Of a stretch of DNA of 64,000 bases, positions 15,619 to 24,389 are shown one piece after another. Where the stretch lies: NCBI RefSeq assembly GCF_051954575.1, contig NZ_JBQCHP010000065.1:62001-126000 (forward strand), read 5' to 3'. The DNA comes from Dyella_B sp035690825 (GTDB lineage Bacteria; Pseudomonadota; Gammaproteobacteria; Xanthomonadales; Rhodanobacteraceae). The position numbers were made by a program, and so were the translations under genes. The notes under the pieces are model-generated. The model saw only the letters and a list, made by a program, of their open reading frames with translations, searched no databases and was not told the origin of the DNA. Each line of letters starts with the position of its first letter. Within the stretch, counting starts at the first letter, position 1.

Positions 15619-16005
15619 ATGCACCTGAACATGCTCAAGGCGAAGATCCATCGTGCCACCGTGACCCACGCGGAACTGCACTATGAAGGTTCGATCGCCA
15701 TCGATGGCCTGCTGCTCGACGCGTCGGGTATTCGCGAATACGAACAGATCCACGCCTGGAACATCAACAACGGCAAGCGCTTCGTCACCTATGCGCTGCG
15801 CGCCGAAGAAGGCTCCGGCATCATCTCCGTGAACGGCAGCGCCGCGCACCGCGCCAAGCCCGGCGACCTGGTCATCATCGCGGCCTTCGTCCATCTCGAC
15901 CAGGCGGAAGTGGAGCAATTCCAGCCGACCCTGGTGTACGTGGACAAGGACAACCGCATCAGCCATACCAATCGCTCGATTCCGAAGCAGATGGCTGCCG
16001 CCTGA
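15619..16005 (+). CDS. panD: Aspartate 1-decarboxylase
   Basis: A 128-residue pyruvoyl enzyme making beta-alanine from aspartate for pantothenate. The self-processing site is Gly24-Ser25 in HYEGSIAID, giving the pyruvoyl group on the alpha chain; INNGKRFVTYALR and NGSAAH follow as expected. The start at 15619 gives the usual distance to the cleavage site. The 112-base gap from panC shows nothing notable. The stop is one base from a family A repeat shared with convergent queG. Confidence 0.95.
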   Translation: MHLNMLKAKIHRATVTHAELHYEGSIAIDGLLLDASGIREYEQIHAWNINNGKRFVTYALRAEEGSGIISVNGSAAHRAKPGDLVIIAAFVHLDQAEVEQFQPTLVYVDKDNRISHTNRSIPKQMAAA

Positions 16006-16006
16006 C

Positions 16007-16078
16007 GTAGGTTGGGGTGCAAACCCCAACGTCATCATCTTATGCATCGGGCATGTTGGGGTTTGCACCCCAACCTAC
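16007..16078. repeat. Family A palindromic repeat, copy 4 (panD/queG junction)
   Basis: Canonical arms GTAGGTTGGGGTGCAAACCC and GGGTTTGCACCCCAACCTAC around a spacer. It fills the convergent gap completely; the right arm contains the queG stop codon. Confidence 0.92.
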
Positions 16079-17142
16079 GGGTGTCGTGCGAGCGCCCAGG
16101 CTACGTGCTCGCGCACCATTGCCGATGGATGCGCCGCCTGCGCCTGCAACGCGCTACGCACGTCTTCTGAGGTGGGCGCATTTCCCAGCGCCACAGCGAT
16201 ATTGCGCAACCAGCCTTCGTAACCGGCGCGGCGAATCGCCATGCCTTCGGTGCGCTTGAGAAACTCCTCTTCGCTCCACGCGAACAGTTCCACCAGCTTG
16301 GCGCCATCCAGGCTGTGCCGCGGCGCGAAATCCGGTTCGGTGGCGTCCTGCGCAAACTTGTTCCACGGACAGATCAGCTGGCAATCGTCGCAGCCGAAGA
16401 TGCGGTTGCCCATCGGTGCGCGCAGTTCTTCCGGGATCGCGCCTTTCAATTCGATCGTGAGATAGGAAATGCAGCGGCGTGCGTCCAGCCGATACGGCGC
16501 GACGATCGCTTGCGTCGGGCAGATGTCGATGCATTTCCTGCACGTACCGCAATGCGCGCTGGCCGGTGCGTCGACCGGCAGCGGCAGGTTGGTATACAGC
16601 TCGCCCAGGAAGAAATACGAGCCGGCCTGGCGGTGGATCAGCACCGTGTGCTTGCCGATCCAGCCGAGCCCCGCGTTGCGCGCCAGCGCTTTTTCCAGCA
16701 CTGGCGCGGAATCGACATAGGCGCGATAACCGAAATCACCCACAGCTTCGCGAATGCGTTCGGCCAGCTTCTGCAGGCGGTTGCGCATCAGCTTGTGATA
16801 GTCGCGCCCCAAGGCGTAGCGCGCCACGTAGCCGGTCTCGGCATCGCGCAGCACATCCCAGGCGTGCTGGGTGCCGGGCGGCAGGTAATCCATGCGCACC
16901 GAAATCACGCGCTGTGTGCCGGGTTCGAGTTCATCCGGGCGGCTGCGCTTGGTGCCATGGCGCGCCATGTAGTCCATGTCGCCGTGGTAGCTGTCGTCCA
17001 GCCAGCGCTGGAGGTGCTGTTCGTCCTGTTCCAGCGTCACGCCGCTGATGCCGGCCTCGGCAAAGCCCAGTTCGCGCGCCCAACGTTTGATATCGCGGGC
17101 GAGTGCGAGGTAGTCGGGGGCGACGTGCGGGGACATTTGCAT
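16075..17142 (-). CDS. queG: Epoxyqueuosine reductase
   Basis: A 355-residue cobalamin-dependent iron-sulfur enzyme reducing epoxyqueuosine to queuosine in tRNA, the last step of the pathway. Two 4Fe-4S motifs are visible, CGTCRKCIDICPTQAI and CDDCQLICPWNKF. VDSAPVLEKALARNAGLGWIGK marks the catalytic region, and a HEAT-like tail ends the protein. Its TAG stop (16077-16075) is part of a family A repeat. It is divergent from nnr, as in E. coli queG/nnr-tsaE-amiB. Confidence 0.94.
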   Translation of the reverse strand: MQMSPHVAPDYLALARDIKRWARELGFAEAGISGVTLEQDEQHLQRWLDDSYHGDMDYMARHGTKRSRPDELEPGTQRVISVRMDYLPPGTQHAWDVLRDAETGYVARYALGRDYHKLMRNRLQKLAERIREAVGDFGYRAYVDSAPVLEKALARNAGLGWIGKHTVLIHRQAGSYFFLGELYTNLPLPVDAPASAHCGTCRKCIDICPTQAIVAPYRLDARRCISYLTIELKGAIPEELRAPMGNRIFGCDDCQLICPWNKFAQDATEPDFAPRHSLDGAKLVELFAWSEEEFLKRTEGMAIRRAGYEGWLRNIAVALGNAPTSEDVRSALQAQAAHPSAMVREHVAWALARHP

Positions 17143-17177
17143 AGTGTAGTGCGCTGGCTACTCCCTATAATCCGCCG

Positions 17178-18662
17178 ATGCATGCAGACCGCCACCTTCG
17201 CGATCTCTACACCGTCGAGCAGGTTCGCGCACTCGACCGGCGCGCCAATGACGACCTCGGCGTCACCGGCTTCGAGCTGATGAACCGGGCCGCCGCAGCG
17301 GCGCTCACCTTCCTGTGCCAGCAATGGCCACAGGCGCGGCGACTGGTGGTGTTCTGTGGCCCGGGCAACAACGGCGGCGATGGCTATCTGCTGGCGAACC
17401 TGGCCTATGAAGCGGGCATGGCGGTCGAGGTAATGGAGCTTACCGATACTGCAAGCGGCGATGCGGCGCGCGCGCGTGAAACCTGGCAACGTGGCGCAGG
17501 CCTCACGCACCGCTGGCGTCAGGATGCATCGTTGCCGCCGGCCGATGTCTATGTGGATGCGCTCTACGGCACCGGCTTGAACCGCGCGCCGGAATCCGAG
17601 GCCAGCGCCTTGATCGAGCGCATCAACGCGGCCAGCATCCCGGTGCTGGCGCTCGATGTACCGTCCGGCGTGAACGCGGATACGGGACATTGCCCGGGCA
17701 CGGCGATACGTGCGCACGCTACCGTCGGTTTCATCGCGGCCAAGCGCGGTCTTTACACCGGGCAGGCCACCACCAAAACCGGCGCCGTGGTTGCCGATGC
17801 GCTCGGCTTGCCTGACATCCTGTGGCAGGGCATGCCAGCCGATGCCGTGCTGCTTGACGCCATGCATCTGGGGCCGCGTTCGCGCGATGCGCACAAGGGC
17901 GATAACGGTCACGTGCTGGCGATCGGTGGCGATCACGGCACGGCCGGCGCAATTGGCTTGTGCAGCGAAGCCGCGCTGCGTTGCGGCGCCGGGCTGGTGA
18001 GCGTGGCGACGCGCACGGAAAACCTGTTTGCCTTGAACTGTGCGCGTCCGGAATTGATGCCGCATGGCGTGCATGGGCCGCAGGAATTGCAAGCCTTGTT
18101 GACGCGCGCCACGGTACTCGCCGTTGGACCGGGATTGGGGCAGGCCGCCTGGGGCCATGCGTTATGGCTCACCGCGCTCGACAGCGGCAAGCCGCTGGTG
18201 TTGGATGCCGACGGCTTGAACCTGCTTGCGCAGGAACAACACCGCTTCACCACGCCTGCCGTGCTCACCCCGCATCCAGGCGAGGCGGCGCGGCTGCTCG
18301 AAAAGAGCAACGCCGATATACAACAGGATCGCTTTGCCGCGGCGCGCGAGCTGGCGCAGCGCTATGGCGCGGTGATCGTGCTCAAGGGTGCGGGCTCGCT
18401 TATCGCGCACCCAGATGGACGTCTAGACGTCTGCACCTGGGGTAATCCCGGCATGGCCAGTGGCGGCATGGGCGACCTGCTCACCGGCGTGATCGCCGCG
18501 CTGATGGCGCAGGGCAGCACCGCCTGGGATGCGGCACGCATCGGTGTCGGCCTGCATGCGCGCGCCGGCGACGTCGCCGCACGCAAGGGCGAGCGTGGCC
18601 TGCTCGCCACGGATCTCCTGGAACCGCTGCGCGCACTCGGCAACGGCATCGAGCATGAGTGA
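17178..18662 (+). CDS. nnr: Bifunctional NAD(P)H-hydrate repair enzyme (epimerase and dehydratase)
   Basis: 494 residues with two domains. The N-terminal YjeF_N epimerase (about 1-215) has CGPGNNGGDGYLLA and LDVPSGVNADTG. The C-terminal ADP-dependent (S)-NAD(P)HX dehydratase (about 225-490) has HKGDNGHVLAIGG, AVGPGLG, LDADGLNLL, VLTPHPGEAARLL and GNPGMASGGMGDLLTG. Together they restore damaged NADH and NADPH hydrates. It overlaps tsaE by eight bases, suggesting coupled translation. Confidence 0.95.
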   Translation: MHADRHLRDLYTVEQVRALDRRANDDLGVTGFELMNRAAAAALTFLCQQWPQARRLVVFCGPGNNGGDGYLLANLAYEAGMAVEVMELTDTASGDAARARETWQRGAGLTHRWRQDASLPPADVYVDALYGTGLNRAPESEASALIERINAASIPVLALDVPSGVNADTGHCPGTAIRAHATVGFIAAKRGLYTGQATTKTGAVVADALGLPDILWQGMPADAVLLDAMHLGPRSRDAHKGDNGHVLAIGGDHGTAGAIGLCSEAALRCGAGLVSVATRTENLFALNCARPELMPHGVHGPQELQALLTRATVLAVGPGLGQAAWGHALWLTALDSGKPLVLDADGLNLLAQEQHRFTTPAVLTPHPGEAARLLEKSNADIQQDRFAAARELAQRYGAVIVLKGAGSLIAHPDGRLDVCTWGNPGMASGGMGDLLTGVIAALMAQGSTAWDAARIGVGLHARAGDVAARKGERGLLATDLLEPLRALGNGIEHE

Positions 18663-19116
18663 GCAGCACTGGGAGCTGCCCGATGAAGACGCTACGCGCG
18701 CCCTGGGCGCGCAGGTTGCCGGCGCGCCCGACGGCGGCCTGGTGGTCTACCTGCGTGGCGAACTCGGCGCCGGCAAGACCAGCTTCGCCCGGGCCTTGTT
18801 GACGGCGCTGGGCGTCGGCGAGCGCATCAAGAGTCCCACCTATAGCCTGGTCGAGGGCTATCAGACCCGCGATGGGCGTCCCGCCTGGCATCTGGATCTC
18901 TACCGCATTGCCGATCCCGGCGAACTCGAATGGCTGGGCCTGGACGCGCTGGCCGAGCCAGCGGCGATCGTGTTGGTGGAGTGGCCCGAGCGCGGCCAGG
19001 GCGCGCTGCCCGCGGCGGATCTGGAGGCGCATCTGAGCTACAGCGGCGCCGGGCGCCATGCGCGCCTGCAAGCCAAGACCGCGCGCGGCGAACAGGTTCT
19101 GGCCCGCCTTGGCTGA
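18655..19116 (+). CDS. tsaE: tRNA threonylcarbamoyladenosine biosynthesis ATPase
   Basis: 153 residues; the ATPase subunit of the TsaB-TsaD-TsaE complex making t6A37 in ANN-decoding tRNAs. Walker A is GELGAGKTSFAR, followed by KSPTYSLVEGY and the HLDLYRI stretch with the conserved acidic residues, then VEWPERG. The start at 18655 lies inside the end of nnr. Confidence 0.93.
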   Translation: MSEQHWELPDEDATRALGAQVAGAPDGGLVVYLRGELGAGKTSFARALLTALGVGERIKSPTYSLVEGYQTRDGRPAWHLDLYRIADPGELEWLGLDALAEPAAIVLVEWPERGQGALPAADLEAHLSYSGAGRHARLQAKTARGEQVLARLG

Positions 19117-19295
19117 CAGCTAAGTGCCGGTGCTGCCTGAGAAAACTTAACAATCCCGAGCCTGGCGACAGCCCGCCAAAAATGCGCAGCTTAGGCCCGA
19201 TAGCTTGAGCGCTCCTGACAAATACCTTGCAGGTTACGGAAATTCAAAGGAAAACCTCTTGCATTCAGGAATGTGGTGAGCTTCAATGCGGCACC

Positions 19296-20828
19296 ATGAG
19301 GGGCTATCTCACTCGCATTGGTTGGCTTGCCGGTACCGCGCTGATGGCTGCGGCGCCCGGTTTTGCCCTGCACGCGGCCGAGGTGAGGAACGCCCGCGTC
19401 TGGGCCGGTCCCGACTACACGCGCGTGGTGTTCGATCTTTCCGGTCCGGCCAAGTACAAGCTCAGCCAGGACGGCGACCGCATCGTGCTCGACCTGGCCG
19501 ACAGCCGCGCCGGCGGCAAGTTGACACCCTCTGCGCAAGGACTGTTCAAGTCCCTGGACAGCGCCTCGCAAGGCGATAGGCTGCGTCTGGCGGCCTCGGT
19601 AAAGCCGGGTAGCCAGCCCAAGACCTTCGTGCTGGGCCCGTCCGGCCAGGCCGGCTATCGGCTGGTGCTGGATCTTTATCCGGGCGATGGCAAGGCGGCA
19701 CCCGCCACGCCCGACAAGGCAGGCGGCAGCGCGGTGGCATCCGCCAAGCCGGCGCCAGCCAGTTCCAACGCCAGCACCGGCGATGACAAAGGCGACGCCC
19801 CCGCTGCGCCGGTGGTGGTCAATGCCAGCAGCAAGCTTACTTCCCGCAAGGGCGTCACCACCCGCCAGGCGGCGGTGCTGCTGAATAGCCAGCGCCAGGT
19901 GGTGGTCGCCGTCGACGCCGGCCACGGCGGCAAGGACCAGGGCGCGCATGGCCCGGACGGCACGCTGGAGAAGAACGTCACGCTCGCCGTAGCGCGCAAC
20001 CTCGCGGCCTTGATCAACCGCCAGCCGGGCATGAAGGCGGTGCTGACGCGCGATGGCGACTATTTCATTCCGCTCAAGCAGCGCTACGAGATCGCCCGCC
20101 AGAACCAGGCGGACCTGTTCGTATCCGTCCACGCCGATTCGTACACCAGCAGTGACGCCCGCGGTTCCTCCGTGTGGGTGCTGTCGCCGCGCGGCAAGAG
20201 CTCGGTGGCGGCGCAGGTGCTGGCCGATCGTGAAAACAGTTCCGACCTGATCGGCGGCGTATCGCTGGCGGCCGAGAACGACAGCCTCGCCTCGGTGCTG
20301 CTCGACATGCAGCAAGGCTGGGCGGTGCAGGCCAGCGAGACGGTGGCGCAGAACGTGCTGAACGCGCTGTCAGCGCTCGGCCCCACGCATCGCGGCTATG
20401 TGGAGCGCGCCAACTTCGTGGTGCTGCGCTCGCCGGACGTGCCCTCGATCCTGGTGGAGACGGCCTTCATCAGCAATCCGACGGAAGAGCGCAAGCTGCG
20501 CGACGCGGCCCACCAGCAGCAGCTGGCCAACGCGATCATGAGCGGCGTGAAAGGCTATTTCCTGAGCAACCCGCCGCAGGGTACCTGGTTCGCGATGGAA
20601 GCCGCGCGCCGCAAGGGCGTGGTGGTCGATGCCAAGACCGACGCGGTGGCCAGCGTGGACGAGCCTGCCGACAACGACGTGCGCGACATGCACCGCGTTG
20701 CCGATGGCGAAACCTTGCGCAGCATCGCCAAGCAGTACGGCGTGAGCGTGGATACGCTCAAGACCGCCAACGGCATCAACAGCAACAGCGTGCGCACCGG
20801 CACGATGCTGGTGATCCCGAGCAGCTGA
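19296..20828 (+). CDS. amiB: N-acetylmuramoyl-L-alanine amidase with AMIN and LysM domains
   Basis: A 510-residue periplasmic cell-separation amidase: signal peptide ending near HAAEV, AMIN domain (about 30-130), alanine-rich linker (about 145-200), Amidase_3 domain (about 205-430) and a C-terminal LysM (about 465-508). The zinc ligands are visible in VDAGHGGKDQGA, TLEKNVTL and FVSVHADS; VETAFISN carries the catalytic glutamate. Start 19296 places the signal peptide correctly. By position after tsaE it corresponds to E. coli amiB. The next gene would usually be mutL, but here convergent efflux genes follow. Confidence 0.92.
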   Translation: MRGYLTRIGWLAGTALMAAAPGFALHAAEVRNARVWAGPDYTRVVFDLSGPAKYKLSQDGDRIVLDLADSRAGGKLTPSAQGLFKSLDSASQGDRLRLAASVKPGSQPKTFVLGPSGQAGYRLVLDLYPGDGKAAPATPDKAGGSAVASAKPAPASSNASTGDDKGDAPAAPVVVNASSKLTSRKGVTTRQAAVLLNSQRQVVVAVDAGHGGKDQGAHGPDGTLEKNVTLAVARNLAALINRQPGMKAVLTRDGDYFIPLKQRYEIARQNQADLFVSVHADSYTSSDARGSSVWVLSPRGKSSVAAQVLADRENSSDLIGGVSLAAENDSLASVLLDMQQGWAVQASETVAQNVLNALSALGPTHRGYVERANFVVLRSPDVPSILVETAFISNPTEERKLRDAAHQQQLANAIMSGVKGYFLSNPPQGTWFAMEAARRKGVVVDAKTDAVASVDEPADNDVRDMHRVADGETLRSIAKQYGVSVDTLKTANGINSNSVRTGTMLVIPSS

Positions 20829-20830
20829 CA

Positions 20831-20894
20831 TAGGTTGGGGTGCAAACCCCAACATCGCATGCTTCCCAAGATTGAGCTGTCGGGGTTCGCACCC
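20831..20894. repeat. Family A palindromic repeat, copy 5 (right end interrupted)
   Basis: ATAGGTTGGGGTGCAAACCC begins the copy; its right arm reads CGGGGTTCGCACCC and then stops, without the expected AACCTAC. It is followed directly by the left inverted repeat of the inserted element. Confidence 0.85.
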
Positions 20895-21057
20895 TGAGGT
20901 ATCCCCACGTTTTTGCTCGATGATTTCAATAAAATCAGCGAGCTATACATCTTGCACATGATCTTCCAGATTACTGGGCCGTCATTCCCGCTTTCGCGGG
21001 AATGACGGCATTTCGGGCACATATGCACCAAACGAAAAAAACGTGGGGATATATCAG
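20894..21057. mobile_element. Putative MITE of about 164 bp with terminal inverted repeats
   Basis: The left end CTGAGGTATCCCCACGTTTTT is read inverted at the right end as CTGATATATCCCCACGTTTTT (19 of 21 matching). Inside are a hairpin (20915-20943, GCTCG...CGAGC with TGATTT/AAATCA) and a family B palindrome (20979-21008). There is no coding capacity. It lies between two incomplete family A copies, as if inserted in or beside them. No target-site duplication can be distinguished because the flanks are themselves inverted (CACCC/GGGTG). Confidence 0.65.
20979..21008. repeat. Family B-like palindrome inside the putative MITE
   Basis: CCGTCATTCCCGCTTTCGCG continuing to GGAATGACGG: a perfect-arm hairpin CCGTCATTCCCGC / GCGGGAATGACGG. 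It is a shorter symmetrical variant of family B. Confidence 0.85.
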
Positions 21058-21118
21058 GGTGCAAACCCCAACATAGCCATCCATGCATCACGACGTTGGG
21101 GTTTGCACCCCAACCTAC
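21057..21118. repeat. Family A palindromic repeat, copy 6 (left end missing)
   Basis: It starts at GGGTGCAAACCCCAAC, without the usual GTAGGTTG, and ends with the complete right arm CCCCAACCTAC. It directly adjoins the right end of the putative MITE. Confidence 0.85.
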
Positions 21119-21148
21119 GAAAAACCCCGGCGCTGCCGGGGTTTTTCG
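21119..21148. terminator. Bidirectional rho-independent terminator
   Basis: Stem AAAACCCCGGC / GCCGGGGTTTTT with the loop GCT, A-rich on one side and T-rich on the other. It sits immediately before the RND gene stop and can terminate both amiB and the pump operon. Confidence 0.85.
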
Positions 21149-21153
21149 TTTCC

Positions 21154-24100
21154 TCAATGTCCGCGTCGCGGATCCGAATCGAACGACTGCTGGTGCTCGT
21201 GGCGCGCCAGCTTGTGCGTGGCTTCATCCATCTTGTCGCCCAGCGTACGGCGCACGGCGACGTAGAACACGGGAATCAGCAGCAGGCCGAGGAAGGTGGC
21301 GAACAGCATGCCGCCGATCACGCCGGTGCCGATCTCGTGGCGGGAGTTGGCGCCGGCGCCGGTCGAGGTCACCAGCGGCAACACGCCGAGGATGAAGGCC
21401 ATCGAGGTCATCAGGATCGGGCGCAATCGCAGGCGAGCGGCAGTGACCACGGCGTTGAACAGCGTCTGGCCTTCGGCCTGCTGCTCTACCGCGAACTCCA
21501 CGATCAGGATCGCGTTCTTCGCGGCCAGGCCGATCACCGTCACCATGCCGATCTTGAAGTACATGTCGTTGGGGAAGCCGCGCAGCATGGAGGCGACCAC
21601 CATGCCCAAGAGGCCCAGCGGTACCACCAGCAGCACCGCCACCGGAATCGACCAGCTTTCGTACAGCGCCGACAAGCACAGGAACACGATGAAGATCGAC
21701 AGGATCATCAGCAGCGTGGCCGAGTTGCCAGCCAGCAATTCCTGATACGACTGGCCGGTCCAGTCCGCACCGAAGCCGTGGGGCAGGTCGTTGCTGACGA
21801 TGCCCTGCAGCGTGGCCATGGCCTGGCCGGTGGAGTAGCCCTTGTTGGAATCGCCCACGATTTCGATGGCCGGATAGCCGTTGTAGCGCGTGAGCGAGGG
21901 CGCGGCCATGGTCCAGCTGGGATGCACCACGCTGGACAGCGGGATCATGTTGTACGGGCCGTACGGCGAGTTGGTGTTGCTCGACGACGTGCTCGAGGTG
22001 GTGCCGGTGCTCAGCGAGCTGGGCGTGTAGATGTGGCTGAGCGCATCCGTATCCATGCGGTACGGCGCATCGGCCTGCACCATCACGCGCTTGACGCGGT
22101 CTTCGTAGATGAAGTTGTTGACGTACACCGGCGCCAGCATCAGCTGGATGGCGGAGTACACATCGCTCACCGAAAGCCCAAGCGCACCGGCCTGCACGCG
22201 ATCCACGGTGAGGTCGTACTGCGGTGCATCCGGCAGGATGTTCGGGCGTGTGCCGAACAGCACGGGGCTTTGCGCCGCCTTGCCCAGCAGCATGCCCATC
22301 GCCTGGGCCAGTTCGCCTCGCGATTGACCATTGCGTGCCTGCAGGTACATGTCCAGGCCGCCGAACTGGCTGAGGCCGCGGATGGTCGGCAGGTTCACCA
22401 CGAAGATCATGGCGTCGCGAATGCCACCGTGCAGCACGCCGTTGGCCTGGCGGATGAAGTCATCGGCGGTGATCGAGCGCTCGCTCCAGTCCTTGAGCTT
22501 GATGAACACCATGCCGGCGTTCTCGCTGCGGCCGACGAAGCTGAAGCCGCTGATCTGGTACATGCCCACGTAGTCGTCTTTGAGCGCGCTGTGGTCCAGC
22601 GTGTCCTTGACTTCCTTCATCACCTGCTCGGAGCGGGCGAGCGAGGCGCCCGGCGGCAGGCTGACGATGGCCAGCGCAAAGCCCTGGTCTTCGCTGGGCA
22701 CAAAGCCGGTGGGCAGCTTGGTGTACAGGAAACCGGCCAGCGCGGCGATCAACGCGAACACGATCATCCAGCGCGGCGCATGGCGGATCGCGCTGCCGAT
22801 ATGGCCCTGGTACGTATGCGTGACGCGGTCGAAGATGTTGTTGAAGCCGCGATAGATGAAGTTCTTCTTTTCACCATGCGTGGGCTTGAGGATGGTCGCG
22901 CACAGCGCCGGCGTGAACGACAGCGCGAGGAACGCGGAGAAGCCCATCGATACCGCGATGGTCAGCGCGAACTGCTTGTAGATCACGCCGGTGGCGCCCG
23001 GCTGCAGCGCGGACGGCACGAACACCGCCGCCAGCACCACCGTGATGGCCACCACTGCGCCGGTGATCTGGCTCATCGCCTTGCGCGTGGCTTCCTTCGG
23101 CGGCAGGTTTTCCTCGGTCATGATGCGTTCGACGTTCTCGATCACCACGATCGCGTCGTCCACCACGATACCAATGGCCAGCACCATGCCGAACAGGGTG
23201 AGCTGGTTGATGGTGAAGCCCATCGGCGCCAGGCCGATGAAGGTACCCAGCAGCGCTACCGGAATCACCAGCGTGGGAATGACCGTGGCGCGGAAGTTCT
23301 GCAGGAAGATCAGCATCACGAAGAAGACGAGGATGATCGCCTCGATCAGCGTGTGCACCACTTCATTGATCGACACGCGCACGAACGGCGTACTGTCGTA
23401 CGGCGCGAACCAGGTGACGCCCGGCGGGAAATCCTTGGCCAGTTCGTCCATCTTCGCGCGCACAGCCTCGGCCACCTGCAGCGCGTTCGCACCCGGCAGC
23501 AATTGCACGCCGAAACCGCCCACCGGCTGGCCGCTCCAGGTGGAGGCGAAGCCGTAGGACTGCGAGCCCAGTTCGATGCGCGCGATGTCCTTCATGCGCA
23601 CCACGGTGCCATCGGGATTGGCGCGCAGGATGATGTTGCCGAACTCCTCGGGCGTGCGGAACAGGCCTTCGGCCGATACCGAGGCGGTGAAACTCTGTCC
23701 GTTGGGCGCGGGATCGGCGCCCAGCGAGCCGGCGGCGAACTGCACGTTCTGCGCCGAGATCGCGTTGCGCACGTCAGTGGCGGAAAGGCCGTAACCCTGC
23801 ATCTTGTCCGGGTTCAACCACACGCGCATGCCGTACTCGGAACCCACCTGGAAGGTGCTGCCCACGCCGGGAATACGGCCGACCTGGTTGATGACCTGTG
23901 AACCGACAATGTCGCTGAGGCGGCCGCTGTCGATCTCCGGATTGCTGGAGATCAGGCCCACGAACATCAGGAAGTCCGGGTTGGCCTTGGCCACCACCAC
24001 ACCCTGCTGGGTCACCGCCGCTGGCAGCTGCGGCTGGGCCAGCGACACCTTGTTTTGCACCTGCACTTGCGCGATGTCCGGGTCGGTACCGGTGGCGAAG

Positions 24101-24378
24101 CTCAGGGTGATCGAGGCGGTGCCGTTGGAGCTGGAAGCCGAGCTGAAATACAGCAGGTTATCCACGCCGGTGAGCTGCTGCTCGATCACCTTGGTGACGG
24201 TATCTTCCATGGTCTGGGCGCTGGCGCCCGGGAAGGTGGCCGTCACCGTGACCTGCGGCGGCGCGATGTTGGGATAAGACTCCACGCCCATGCCCAGCAC
24301 CGAGATGGTGCCGACCAGGGTGATGAGAATGGCGACCACCCACGCAAAGATGGGACGGTCGATAAAGAAACTCGGCAT
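21154..24378 (-). CDS. RND multidrug efflux inner-membrane transporter (AcrB/MexB-like, HAE1)
   Basis: 1074 residues, a proton-driven trimeric pump for hydrophobic compounds. N-terminal MPSFFIDRPIFAWVVAI is the classic HAE1 start. The TM4 proton-relay pair is in GIVVDDAIVVIENVERIM, and twelve membrane segments with two large periplasmic loops fit. A Ser/Thr/Asn-rich insertion at about residues 783-808 has no counterpart in AcrB as I recall it. It is the second gene of a two-gene operon, 11 bases after the adaptor gene; no outer-membrane factor is encoded here, so a separate TolC/OprM-like protein is presumably used. Confidence 0.93.
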   Translation of the reverse strand: MPSFFIDRPIFAWVVAILITLVGTISVLGMGVESYPNIAPPQVTVTATFPGASAQTMEDTVTKVIEQQLTGVDNLLYFSSASSSNGTASITLSFATGTDPDIAQVQVQNKVSLAQPQLPAAVTQQGVVVAKANPDFLMFVGLISSNPEIDSGRLSDIVGSQVINQVGRIPGVGSTFQVGSEYGMRVWLNPDKMQGYGLSATDVRNAISAQNVQFAAGSLGADPAPNGQSFTASVSAEGLFRTPEEFGNIILRANPDGTVVRMKDIARIELGSQSYGFASTWSGQPVGGFGVQLLPGANALQVAEAVRAKMDELAKDFPPGVTWFAPYDSTPFVRVSINEVVHTLIEAIILVFFVMLIFLQNFRATVIPTLVIPVALLGTFIGLAPMGFTINQLTLFGMVLAIGIVVDDAIVVIENVERIMTEENLPPKEATRKAMSQITGAVVAITVVLAAVFVPSALQPGATGVIYKQFALTIAVSMGFSAFLALSFTPALCATILKPTHGEKKNFIYRGFNNIFDRVTHTYQGHIGSAIRHAPRWMIVFALIAALAGFLYTKLPTGFVPSEDQGFALAIVSLPPGASLARSEQVMKEVKDTLDHSALKDDYVGMYQISGFSFVGRSENAGMVFIKLKDWSERSITADDFIRQANGVLHGGIRDAMIFVVNLPTIRGLSQFGGLDMYLQARNGQSRGELAQAMGMLLGKAAQSPVLFGTRPNILPDAPQYDLTVDRVQAGALGLSVSDVYSAIQLMLAPVYVNNFIYEDRVKRVMVQADAPYRMDTDALSHIYTPSSLSTGTTSSTSSSNTNSPYGPYNMIPLSSVVHPSWTMAAPSLTRYNGYPAIEIVGDSNKGYSTGQAMATLQGIVSNDLPHGFGADWTGQSYQELLAGNSATLLMILSIFIVFLCLSALYESWSIPVAVLLVVPLGLLGMVVASMLRGFPNDMYFKIGMVTVIGLAAKNAILIVEFAVEQQAEGQTLFNAVVTAARLRLRPILMTSMAFILGVLPLVTSTGAGANSRHEIGTGVIGGMLFATFLGLLLIPVFYVAVRRTLGDKMDEATHKLARHEHQQSFDSDPRRGH

Positions 24379-24389
24379 CAGCGGTCTCC

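Larger units (their letters stand above)
20829..21153. other. Intergenic repeat mosaic between amiB and an RND pump
   Basis: This 325-base convergent junction holds a left family A copy, a possible MITE (20894-21057) containing a hairpin and a family B palindrome, a second family A copy missing its outer left end, and a terminator. No coding sequence is supported. Confidence 0.75.

Noticed and set aside
21043..23901. A 952-codon open frame on the plus strand antisense to the RND pump gene
   Set aside because: It is histidine/arginine/glutamine-rich, starts in repeat sequence, has no domain signature, and lies opposite a strongly conserved transporter. It is a GC-skewed shadow frame.
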